From positions 407,406 through 471,405 of the forward strand of contig NMRA01000278.1 of NCBI GenBank assembly GCA_002633005.1: a stretch of DNA of 64,000 nt. Reading direction: 5' to 3'. Each line of letters opens with the position of its first letter. Position 1 is the first letter of the stretch. Of this stretch, positions 1-12,900 are shown in pieces. The position numbers and the translations under genes were made by a program. Source of the DNA: Phoronis australis (taxonomy: Eukaryota > Phoronida > Phoronidae). The notes beneath the pieces are model-generated. The model did no database searches and was not told the origin of the DNA. It worked only from the letters and a program-made list of their open reading frames with translations.

Positions 1-224
1 ATGCACGTACATAGTGTTATGCATGTACATAGTGTTATGCACGTACATAGTGTTATGCACGTACATAGTGTTATGCACGTACATAGTGTTATGCATGTAC
101 ATAGTGTTATGCACGTACATAGTGTTATGCATGTACATAGTGTTATGCACGTACACAGTGTTATGCATGTACATAGTGTTATGCATGTACATAGTGTTAT
201 GCACGTACATAGTGTTATGCACAT
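1..224. repeat. 18-bp minisatellite
   Basis: About 12 head-to-tail copies of ATGCACGTACATAGTGTT, with C/T variation at one position. The unit length is divisible by three, so long ORFs run through it; they are repeat artefacts. It lies beyond the 3' end of the giant gene and is cut by the window edge. Confidence 0.97.
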
Positions 225-602
225 ACAAACAAGTCAACCAGTTGATGGCTCAAGTTCCTTAAAGACTGCATGCTGTCCACAAATACCAACCACAAGGGCA
301 GCAATAGCACAATGTAATATAGATAATAGTTCTCACCAAAACTGTTTCTGAAGTAAGTTTTTCATAGACAGTTTCATTCAGGGTTAAAGTTCACTTGCCA
401 TCAATTAGCTTGCCCCACAAATTTGAAGTAAAGTAGTTTGGCTGCACCCATAGTAGAATCACCTCTCTTCATGACTGGCAAACCGAGGAATTCAACTATT
501 TTCAAAGTACATTTTATAAATCAAAGTGAGTAGCGACTGACTTCAACTTTTTGGATGCATATAATTGAATTACACTTTTTGAATAACAAATTACAGAACA
601 AT
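225..602. other. 3' flank of the giant gene
   Basis: No gene seen. On the minus strand this should be the 3' UTR if exon 69 is terminal. There is no AATAAA; the nearest variant is a TATAAA-like signal around 513-520. The polyadenylation site is therefore not established. Confidence 0.4.
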
Positions 603-928
603 TCACTGAAATGCAGGGTAGTGTGTTTTTAAGGCTTGGTATATGCAATGGCTTCTGGCAGTTATCGTAAATTCAAATTCAACGTTGGTGGGGGTCAAAA
701 TCTGAAGTCTGGGAAAACTGTCCTCATCACTAATGTGCTTGTACGTACGCTTCACACAGATCTCTGATTCACTAAGAAGGGTCTTAATGTGATTCTTTCC
801 TTCCACTGTCAATCTTGTCTTCATGCAAGCCCCTGGCTCTAGCTCAAATCTACTTGGGCCGTTCAGATTATCGGCATCCTCCACTGTCTTTGGCTTGAGA
901 TCAAAAAGAGACTGCGGACAGTTGACAC
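603..928 (-). CDS. Exon 69, putative terminal exon
   Basis: Follows a pyrimidine-rich acceptor (CTGCCAACAG) and starts with codon positions 2-3, matching the single G left by exon 68. It encodes about 108 residues with three Cys, beginning VNCPQSLFDLK and ending HYPAFQ before TGA at 603-605. No domain recognised. A further downstream exon cannot be excluded because no strong poly(A) signal follows. The intron 929-2943 holds a dispersed repeat (1735-1965) and nothing else recognised. Confidence 0.75.
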
Positions 929-3900
929 CTGTTGGCAGGAAGTAGAAACAAGAATAAAGACTAAAATGCACTCTGTGAAGCCGTGTGAGCACTGAATGCA
1001 ACACAGATAGCCCAGAAAACTTCACCATAAAGTGTCCAGTATCAGTAGTCTATAACGGAATCAGGTATACTGAAATTAATATTGGAATATCAATTTTATC
1101 AATTTCAACGTACCTGATTCTAGTTTTGAATGGTTTTGAATTGATTCAAATTGAAATTATACAAGACTTTAAGAGATTTCATAGAGCTTTGATTTTTCAC
1201 AAACACTTACAGGTCATTGACTGCTGAAGGCTTTAAACGTTTGTGGAGATACTGATTAAATTTTTATGATTATTGTTAGAAAATCCAAGAACACATGACT
1301 TAAGGCATGAAAAAATTACGACTAGTTTCTATGTATAACTTACAAATATTAAATTATCCTAAAATTTAACTATCTAATTTACCTAACTCAGGTTCTACAA
1401 CTTTAAAACACTGACAACAAAATGGATCATTAATCCTGAAAGAGTCCTTCAACTGTTTTCTTTAAAACGACAAACTGCAATTTTAACAAACCAAGCTGTC
1501 TGCATGTAATGTTACATTTCATAATTACGTGAATGCTTACAGAATTTATTAATAACATAATACTATAAATATTATCATTCCTTCATCAGTATCACAGTTA
1601 ATTTTTTTCTGCATAAGTGCACCTTCCTGTACTACACTGGTGAAGGGAGGAAGTTCACCACTTTGAACAGCCATAAAGAGAGCCACAATAAGGAGCTACT
1701 ATTTAGAAAACATACAAAACGCACCATCTATGGCAACATCGTTCTGGGCTCCGCTATTCACCTACTCATGGGAGGTAATAAAGCGAGTATCTTCTCACCC
1801 AGCACCATAAACCCGTCTATTAAAATGCGTTTACAAAGTTAACAAAGGCCAACACGGACAGTTGTATAACTAAAAAGCAGGGTTCAAAAAGCACAACTTT
1901 CACTAACTGTGCATGTCTACATCAAAAGGCATACTGGGTGTGAATGACACCTGTGATTTACAACCTTCTACAAAATAGCCTAAGTCCTCCAAGCCAAACA
2001 TGACTGCTTGCCTTATGCTATGACTTGTAAACATGTGATGTTAATGTCCAGATATTTGTTCCCAAACCTATACTACCTCAACAGCAGTCATATAACCTAT
2101 GCTTGGGTGTTCCAAATTATTGTACTGAAATGTTACCAATTTAGGACACTATATGGCAGACACTATAAGCCAATGACTAATATTTCATTTTTTCATAAAA
2201 ATAATACCAAAAGTACTAACAATTTCAACTCCATAGCACAAAATGGATGTGAAACAACCTTAGGGACTTAATGGCAGTATGTACAGTCATGACCAATTTG
2301 ACAAAGCCAGTCAATCAAAAGATGTTAGAAGAAAGACTGAGATCCCTACAGCAAATGTTAACACAAAAAGTTTAATGAGTACCCGTGTGAAATCACATGG
2401 TTATCAGCTGACTTGTGGATTGCTCAAGAATTTCAAATGTTTCAATCAAGTGAGCTGGCAACTAGAGAGGGTCTCTCACAACAAAACAAAACAGCGTTAT
2501 GTTCAAATGCAGTGTCCACCATCAGCCAATGTTTCAAGAAATTCTGTACATTCAAATTAAACAGCCTTCAAAATGAAAACAATAGCACTTCTGAAGCAAA
2601 TTATTCTTATCTATTTGTCATATATTACATTTTCAAGACCCAAGGTTTTTCAACACTACACAAAATGCCTAGAAGGCAATAGCTACGATAACTAAAAACA
2701 CTTCATATCTGAGCCAAATAGTATACAACTTCATACTCCTGACATGTTAGGAGGTGCACTCCTAATTTTCAAAGGTACAAGACCCAGCATGATGTAAAGG
2801 TCAACATCAAAAGTAAAAGGTCATGCAGGTGTGAGACAAGATAGGTCAATAACACACCTCAGGAATATGAAGTTCTATACTATTTGGCTATTTATTAAAT
2901 GTTTGTCTGTGTATCTGCTGAACTTGATATCAACAAAACATACCATCATAACAAACCCTGCCGTTCTCGATGGAGACACTACGCATCTCAAAAGTACCAA
3001 TTCTGGCTTCAGGTATCAATGTCCTCTGATTGACATCTTCCATGGTGATTTGCAGTACTGAAAAAAACACAATTTCCCGTAAATTTGTCTTCACCTCGTA
3101 TAGATTTGATATCAACAAGCAACTAATAACCAAGTCAAGGTCAAGTAGAATAATCAACATAATGCATAACCCCTAGTATAATTTTACAAGAAATAACAGT
3201 TAGAAACACAATACTTGGCTATACTCAAACATGAATCAGGCAATTAATTCCCTTATCAGAACAAACAGCTCATTAGCTCAGAAGAATTTTATACCAATAC
3301 AGAGTATCTGACATACGAATTAAAGCAGCAATAAACATGTTTCATCCAAGAAGACAACTTCTGACTTAAGACAATTTTCCTCTAGAAAATTGGTCTCGAT
3401 TTGTACCTCACTCAGATGAGAAATGATGTCTAAGTTTGCAAAGACTTAACAGCTCATTAATCCTTGAGACAATGCTCCACTCATGAAATGTAACGCCATG
3501 ACAACCACGCCACGACAACAAACTGTTGAAGCCCTGAAATCCCCTCTAATCTAACTACAGAGATCAATTTCATAGGGGCAAGTGTACACTCCAATTCAAA
3601 AGTTGAGAGTGATGATGGCCATTTAAGTTTAGGAACAAGTGAGGAGGAGACAGTTTGGCCCGGAGTCGAATCCTGGATTTATTGGTTGTCAATCGAGCAT
3701 TGCACAAAGCTGTCTCAGCTTTACTAATACAAGGTAGTGAATGAGAACATGGATTATAAGGCAAAACCCACTTAAGGGGCAGTGCACCGTTTTGAAGAGT
3801 GGTGACCATAGTCAGATACTCACAAACCCACATAACAGTAAGTGGCAGGGGTGCCCAGTTGAATGCCACCCTATTCTGAGAGTTTTGCACCAGGGCATTC

Positions 3901-6900
3901 TCCCCAAGTTTGCTGGTGCCGTTCACCACCGAACTCACGTTGGAAACATCAGGTGGAATGGTGTCCAGCTGCAGAGAAGGGAAAGAAAACCATTTACATC
4001 CATAAAACACTTTAAATAATCCACAAAACTAAAATTGCCACAAGAGGGTGCTAAAATAGACAAATCCGTTTGACAACCAACTGGCACTGGTGTTTCTTGA
4101 CTGCCATCCAGTGTGAAATTAACTCACAATATCAATCAATGATCATGATAGATTAATGATTTTGACAAGGAATATCTTGTTGAAAACTAAAATCTCTACA
4201 AAGGTTCAAGTTTACTCAAATCTCACCAAGAATTCAACACTGTTAGCATAATTAATCTTTCTAATAACTATACAAGCAGGTCAACTAAAGTCATGGCTTA
4301 TAACTCACCTTTAGTTTACAAGAGCGCACACTCGACAATCCCACCACATTTGTAGCTCGTACTGCCACGAAGTAGTCACCATCACTCAAATTGGCGAAGG
4401 TTAGGAAGCCCTTGTCGACCAATCCTAAACTGGTGAAGTTGACAACTGCTACATTGAGCGCGTCCGATGTAAAAACACCTAACTCGTAGTTGGACATCAA
4501 GCTCTCCGTCTCCACCACTTCCCACATGGCTCCCATGCTGTATGGGGTACCTGATAGGGACACAACATTCAATCGTAGTCATGGAGGCTGTATATTAGGA
4601 ACCAGAAATACTGTTTCTCCCATATGGAGCCATGCAATATGAGAAGCCTGATGGGGGAAAACACATTTCAATGGAAGTCAGGATTCCTGTTTAACATTTC
4701 AAAATTTTATTTTTGTGCAGTGAAATCTCACCAATTTCCAGCAAAAACAATAATCATGATAATAATGATAAAATTGCTTTTCTATGTTTAAAAGCATCTA
4801 AAACTATGAATGTCCATAATTTTTTAGTCAAAACAATGTCGGTAGCCAAGCTTGAAAATGATAAAAGCAATTACTGGGTGCTTGGTCAATCTACTATGAA
4901 AAATGTTCACATAAAACACCCTGTGTCCTAAAGTGGTTAGGCTGTTTTTGGAGATAAATATTCAATTGGGAATCAATAAAGTTTCGTCGTATCTAAAGTT
5001 GAGTGCACTTACTGCAGTAGTCTGTAGGTTGGTCCACGGAGTACCCAGGGTCTAGGCATGACATGTTACGAATATCTGGAGGTGATATGTCTATAGTGAT
5101 GCCATTGGTTGTCGTGACAACCTCCAACCCCGACCGACTTACAGCTTTGACCATTATGAAGTATATTGCAGGCTGGAATAATGATTTTCGTAAATGAAGC
5201 ACAATGATGCCCTACAACTTTCATAACCAGATATGACGAAAGTATTCAGTTGCTTAGTGATGACTGACCTAATTACGACGTAATTTGGAACCACAGAGGA
5301 ATAGATTGAAACGGAGTCATGTCATGTTTGCAAAAATTATAGTCTCGGATTTTTTCTGATTGAGATAATCGTTTGGCACTCGACTTTTTCTACAAACTTA
5401 TGAGTTTCAATTAATTTGTGTACTTTGACAACTGTTCCACCCATTGTATGCTAACGAGGATCTGAGGCGTAAGAATGAAGGTCATTTGTTTTTAATTCTA
5501 TTTGACTTGGTCCAAAATGTCAAAATGACAACATACGAAACAACTACTAACCCGTAACTGCCTAACACTGTACAGTATACTGACTAAAATAATCACGTCA
5601 TTAAATAAAAATGTTATGAACCTGCCTCCAGAGAAGAACCTAACGCTTGTTTTTGACTCACCTGAAAGAAAGTCGCCTGGCCATCCTCAGTGAGTGCGTC
5701 AGCACCAGGGGATAGATTTAGTCCTGTTAGACGCAGTGTGAGTGGGCTGAAATCATTCTTGTCTGGATCAGTACACGAAGCGTTGCAGTTGAAATCACAT
5801 TGGCTGTAGCAACCTTGACATACGGTATGTGCCAACGTGAAATTGACAACATTTGCTGTGGCATTTGGTTCATTATTATCACTGATGCCAAGGTAGATCT
5901 TACCGATGTGGCTCTCAAAGTCATAGAAAGGCAAGCCATAATGACACGGGCGTTGCAGTGGAACAGGTACGGACATCCCGGAAACAAGGGCAGAGGTCTC
6001 GTACACCGTGAATGGATCAGGCTTGGGTGGCATGTACAGGCCTCGCATCCATGTGTGAACAACTGGATGGGCAGTAGATGGTGGTCTGACACCTTGTGGA
6101 GAAATAAAGAACTTCTTCAATTCATGCGAACAATATTTTCCAGTGTCTCTTGAACATGCAAAAAGCAAATTATTTGACGGTTGTAGGAATCGTTAGAACC
6201 TTAACTGAGGTGGGTATCTTAATAAGTGCATTAAATATTAGAGAAAATATGCACAAAACGGGTATGGCAAAATTTATTAAAAACAATTGGGGAACTATCA
6301 AATAGCTTAATTTAAAAAAATGCAAAACAATCTAATAGAGTTCAGCCTTGTGCTGATCTTTTGTCCTCCACAATTTATGCCTCCATTTACACAAACTCGT
6401 TATCAGTCGAGACAGCGTGACACAATATATGACTCCTCAGCCTTTAATAATTTCAGAAATCCCTGATCAGTTAAGATTTGCATTGGCCTCACGCAACAGA
6501 AATTTGCTTCCAGTTAAAAAATCCAAACTACACTAAAGAAGCCGACAAAACAAAATAAACAACAACAAACCAGTCACAGTGACAGATTCTGCGCCATTCT
6601 CAAACAAGGTCATTCTCCAACCTTGACCTTTCGGGTCATCGTGGTCACGGTAGACGCGGACAGCATACGTAACTTCTGAAGCAGTGGGATCATTGGTCAG
6701 CCTGACCCACTCATACTTGGACACATCCTTGTCCCGAGCCCACAGTTTGGCGTACCAAACCTTGTTCCGTCTACCATGTTGATAGCCTATTAACAATGTA
6801 TTAGTAATTTTATAAGTAATTGGACTGCAAGCTAAATTTAACTATTAAGTAACAATAACGATGTTATTGAGCAGCGAATGAAATGATCTTTATGTTAAAG

Positions 6901-9900
6901 TTTCAAATGATTTACACCCTGTTACTTTTCCGGCTGGTTTGCATTTTGCTTCCCAACATAATCTCAAGAAAACAAGATCATTTTCAACATTTTTGAAAAC
7001 TACCAATTGTTGCTAAGGGTAACCCGACTTGAGAGAAATGAAGCACATTGTTACCTAGGACAAAATGCATCGACATCTTGCTGTCCATCAAAAGGTCAAC
7101 ATGTGAGTAGAACACATTTCAATAATTTAGAAACTCCACCTGTCAGCAACTGGAAGAATGTGATTCTTGGGACTATAGTTTGTACATTTACCAAAGAAAG
7201 TGAGTCCAAAGCCAGGTTTGTATGTGATGATGATTGGAACTGCTTGTGGATTGGGAGTAGTAGAGACGGTGACAGTAGTGGTGCTTATGTTGCTGCTAGT
7301 AGAGCTCGATGTTGTTGTCTGGGCAACAGTTGTCGTGGTAGTAGGTGCTTCAGTCGAGTTTGTTGTGGTGACACTTTCTGTGGTACAGTTCACAGAGCAT
7401 GGCTACAGAGAAACAGAAATTTTAAGTGACAAAAACAAAGAGTGAATCACACTGCTCACAAAACAAGCAAAAACCAAAATGTTGTTGTTGGTTCTAAATA
7501 GGCTACCAATTGATTTCAGTTGTGTCTCCATAGAAATGTGTCCCCTGAACATCTTGAGACCTGCAACCAAACCACTAAAGTCAAACTGCACTCGTGCAAA
7601 GATGAACCAGAACATACACACAACAATTGTACTGGAACAACCAGCACCCACCAGTCTGTGCCTGTAACTTCAAAGTTGTGTGAACAGAGTATTTCTCAAC
7701 AAAACTGTTTCAAAATCCTCTTCAATGGTATGACATATTGTATGTGACAGCTCGTAAACACTTGTTTTAAAAATTACTGAAAGATGTCTCGAAAATATTC
7801 AGTTTTATTGATACTTAAGCCAACATAGAGGCTAATGAAAAAGCAGAATAAGGCACAAACTACTAGTAACTATTAATATTTTACTGTTTTGTACTATATT
7901 GGCAAAATCTTTCATTTCCATTAAACCACTTACAAGCCAGAGTCCATTTCTCCATTGCGCCCTGACACGCTTGACATAAAGTAATTAAACAAACAATACA
8001 ATGTACCTCTGGTGGTAGGGTTGGCTCAACATAGGGGTCCGCCTCTGCCAGTACCTCCTTGGCCGTCTTAACCTCCTTCACAGCAGGGGGTTGGCCTAGC
8101 TCAGGCTCGTCAAGCACGTTTTCCGTCATGGCAAAGGTCGTCATGACATTCTTACCACCAGCAATGCGCACAGTGATAGCATACTTGCCCTCAATTATAG
8201 GTAGAGCCTCTCCGTACATGCCTGGAACAGAGAACAGACCATGTATCATATCTATTCACCCATGTCAACAATATTTACTGCTCCTACTCAAGTTGATGCA
8301 CGTACCTCACTAAAAAAATGAGCACAGTCTTAACCTTCTGTTGGTAAAGTAAATCCATTACCAGGGGTCACACTAATTGGCCAGTTGCTACCTTCACATT
8401 CTGAAACACGAATGCAAGAAGCTCTCCCTGGACCAAACGCCAGCCATTTGTGGCGCTCACTGGACCATTACAGCAGTCTGAGACATTATCGGCACGTTGA
8501 TCAGCGCTGCTGTACTGAACAAAGACCTTTCGCCACTGAGTCACAAAGGGAATATCTGAACCTTCTGCACATGGTAATAAATGTATTCCAAAATAAAATG
8601 ATAGTGTAAACCTAGACTGAGTTTGACTTTGGGCGCCCCCTTCACTAAAGACTGCATCTTTTATTAAGAGGTCCCGTGGCCTCAGCAAGGTCACAGCACC
8701 AGTTAAAGTATCGTGCTGAATCAGCTTTGCCAAACTAAAACAAGAAACAAAAAGTTGGATTACAACACACCTTTTGGGAATAAAGAAGCCAGGTGTATTA
8801 TGTCCCTTTTCCCTTTGTTGTCATGTTGCTAAGCAACCTGTTACTGAACAGTGGCAAGTTGCTTGCAGTTGGTAAGATTCCATGCAGGTTTGCCACACAG
8901 AGAGTTGTAGACCTGACACAAGACTTATGCAGCAAGATTTTGTTTGGTTGACAACTTGCAAGTGGCCTACATACTGTATGTCACTCACCAGAGCACTTCA
9001 TGAACATTTTCTTGGAGTGTTGTTGAACCTTGAGGATGCGCTTCTTGGAGCCAGGATTAGCGTCCTGAATCACATTATTGGTGTCATAGTAGGAAGACAG
9101 TGTGCGTGGGTCACCGGGCACAACATACTGCTCTTGTCCCGATAGTGGCTGCCAGCTGGATATGTTGAGCTTGCGAGTGTCCGGACACGACAACTGGAAC
9201 AGCGAAACGTAAATATCACAAATTAGTTTCCTATTCATTCAACATCTGGGTGTATTGCTGTGTGTACAATAAGGCATAATGGTAAACTTGGTGGACAGAT
9301 ATTCAATTACTACACAGTGGCTCATTAATTTAAAAGCAAAGGAATAGATTCTCCTGTAAGCCTTCCCCATTGCTTCATTTTTTAAAGTTCGCTAATTTAT
9401 TTTGGTTTTCAACAATGGCTGGGATCGGTATTCTCCTGGTCAGTGGCTTTGACGCAGAAACAAGCTCAATTTCAAAAGGTTTGCTTATTTCTAAGACTTC
9501 AGAATATCCCACCGCACAGCAGTGAAAATTTACAGGTACTATAATTATTAGTAGAAAAAGTGTTAAAACGCTATATACCAATAGATTAAAACCTGCCATC
9601 TGCATTATATGGGACCTGTAGATGGCGCCGAATGCATGTCCACCAAAGACTTGATCGGCGTCAGGCAGTTTAGTGAATTTCAAGATGGCGCAGCTGTTAT
9701 GAAAGTCAACTATTACAGCTAATTATAAGGGCAAATTCTACATTGAAATAAACACGACAAATTCAACATTATTTAATCCAAACACTTTCAAATGAATTGG
9801 CCCAAAATGTTTTAAGACTTAAGTTTCCATATCTCATATCCTATCAGAACACGTTTTCAATATTTCTGGTGTTTCGTTAATTAGCACACACACACATACC

Positions 9901-12900
9901 TGTTGCTGATAGTTGGCAATGGCCAGGGTTACAGCGAGTTCGTTCACCAAAGATGTATAGGTGGCATCCTTGTACCAGTTTTTGCCATCCACCACTCGGC
10001 CAATCACTGTGATGAGAACAACAAGAAATTTGAGACAAAGGTTTCACCGTGACGATAATGTGAACGGTGCATAAAACCATAGAGTACATTGTCCACAAAA
10101 TCTCACAGATTTAGCAAACCATTTTGCAGACAAGCGAAATTTTGTTTCGTTTTTCTTTTTTTAAATGTAGTACTAATTAACTACATAACTTTGAATTATT
10201 TTGTGAAATTTCACCATAGATATTCGAATTTCACAAATACGGTTTACATCCTTTACTGACCACCAGATGTCTCTGTCATGCAGTAAAAATTTGTATTCAA
10301 TCTACAACAGGCTTCCCATCAGTTTCCATAAAAGGGGCACAAGCCGATGAGGCAATTCATGAAATGGAAAACTTATTGGAAAAGATTCAAAACAGACAAA
10401 AAACAAAAGAATGAGGAATATTTGTAAACTTGTGCATGTGAAATAAACATTTTTTAAGCATTTGAAGTCCATTTACCTGGCGGGATGTCGTCAAGGAACC
10501 CGGGTGAACTGGCAAGGTAGTCCGACTGCGTTTTGGCACGGTTGTGAGCGGATATTAGAACATAGTAGACAAAGTTGAGCTGCAACGCCACCGGTTGGAA
10601 CACCATGCTGGTGTCGTTGCCGCCAGCTTTGGCTCGGGTGAACAAAGGCACTAGATTGGACCCCTCCAGCGTTTTGTGGTCGCACGTATCACGTGTCAAA
10701 TAAATATAGAAGAAGTTAATGCCAGACTCTGAATCCAACCAATCACGCCATGACACACGCAGATATTCTTTGGTTGGGAAATAGATGGCTCCATCATATA
10801 GATTCCCAATGTTGACGTCGCCAACTTTCGGCTTTGTCAGATCGATGAGCGTCGGAGCTCCAACTTCTGTGTAGCAGTGGTCTGCCTCATTAATCGCTTT
10901 GACAATAGGGTAGTAATACGTGTTGTGCTGTAGCGAGAGATTCGTCAGCGTGACCATTGTGTCAGTTTTCATGTCAGTCCAATCAAGGACATCAAATTTC
11001 ACGTCGTTGATGATGTTATGTGACATGTCAGCATAGTTCCTACACCCGCTCATAGAGGTCACTTGAGCAGCAACTGCAGCTGTCGCTAGGGCAACCTTGT
11101 AATCAATATTGGCAAAGTTGTCACCAAACTGACTCCAGGATACAGAGAGGGTCGTGTTCTTCGCCCAGAAGGGTTCAACGGTGACCCCACCTGGGCCGAT
11201 GTCATAGTCAAAGCCAACAGCAATGCCATTAGAGTAACCATCAGAGAATGACCCGCTCATGGCGAAACCACGGACTGCACAGTAGTAAATGACATCAATT
11301 CGTGTCAGGTTTATATCTACAAATGTGTAGCTCAGGTTGGTGCCGACATCCACATACCAATGGATGTTGGTCCGTGTGAATTCCGAGGAGCGATCATTAC
11401 CCAGACCCACAATGTAATGAGATATCATTTTGGAAGGATCAATGGAATCCGGGTCGCCAAACTGGTCCCAGTTGCACTCCAGGTATGTGTACGGCTCATA
11501 GAAATTGAGATCACGATCTTTGTATGGACCATCGCGTACCTCCCCAGGCTTGGGTGGGTACATGTTGACGGTGATGCCATCAGAGGACGCCACTGTCACA
11601 CGCCCGAGCATGTCCGTGACGCGGATCACGCTGAAGTACATCTTTAGGTCGTCAAGTACGAGCTGGTCATTGTTGAAGTAGTTATTGTCAGTTGGCATCG
11701 ATGTGAAGTTCTGGATGATAACACCTGTAGGTGAAACAAGGGAGTGCAATGACAGGGACGGTTACAAAAACAACTACTAAAGATCTTCAATTAATAAATA
11801 AACACACTTCCAAATGGGCACAAACCAAAAACATGCGAGTAAGAAACAAAATAATTAAACTTCGTGTTGTGGAAAGTATTCTATGTACGGCTGCGGCACT
11901 TAATCTTAGCTCCAATCACCCAAAACACAGTCTTAGCCAGCAAACACCAAACCCACATGCATGGCAATATTCTAGACCTACAGCATGGGTCAGAGTGAGT
12001 AATCTGGTTTGCAGGCATGCAGTTTCGTACCCAGATATGGCATAGTTTCGGACTTTCATTAAAAACAACATAATGAGTTTATAATATCTAGACAACTTCC
12101 GACAAAAAAGATGCATTTTAATACAAAATGTAAATTTAGAAGTCCACTCTTCATCACAAACTTCAACAACAAAAACACCAACAGGATACAGTCAGTCACC
12201 CACTCACCATCAGCACGGTGTATGGACCATTCAACTGTCTGCACAAAGCAGCCATCATTGACCTCATAACGACCCTGCAACTGTGTCTCTTCCTGCTGAT
12301 AGTCAACGTCGCGTGCCTTCTCACCTTTCTTCAAGTCATAGACAGTAACCTTGAGTTTGGGAGTGACCAATACAAACTGAGACACAGCCACTGCCTTCAA
12401 TCCTGCCACGTTGACCGCGCGCACAGACGCTCGAACGGACGTTCCTGTGAGCCAGGTATAGGGATATTGAGTAACACTAAACAGCAAACAATTTATCACA
12501 ACCAGGTGTTAGTAAAATGGCGATTATGTTTGGTTTTAGTTTGACACTGCTTTAAAGCTGTACATCTGCCACTCCAAAAAAGTAGAACACAAAAATTTTA
12601 ATTTCGGGGAACAGGAGTTGTGAAAAACGTGTCTAATAAAGACAAGTACAGGATATTTGTACAGCATTTTAGATAAGTCTAATAAAGACAAGTACAGGAT
12701 ATTTGTACAGCATTTTAGATAAGTCTAATAAAGACAAGTACAGGATATTTGTACAGCATTTTAGATAAGTCTAATAAAGACAAGTACAGGATATTTGTAA
12801 AGCATTTTAGATAAGTCTAATAAAGACAAGTACAGGATATTTGTACAGCATTTTAGATAAGTCTAATAAAGACAAGTACAGGATATTTGTACACCATTTT

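Noticed and set aside
1-351. Open frames on the plus strand through the 18-bp repeat
   Set aside because: The unit is a multiple of three, so stops are absent by chance; no codon-like variation or context.
6093-6168. Extension of exon 64 to an earlier acceptor
   Set aside because: The earlier acceptor needs two bases from exon 63, which leaves one.
8460-8580. Frame reading AEGSDIPFVTQWRKVF as an exon
   Set aside because: It cannot be joined in phase to the next exon and overlaps exon 60, whose own frame fits both neighbours.
9375-9683. Possible exon in the intron 9194-9899
   Set aside because: No acceptor-donor pair with the right phase; exons 56 and 57 already join in frame.
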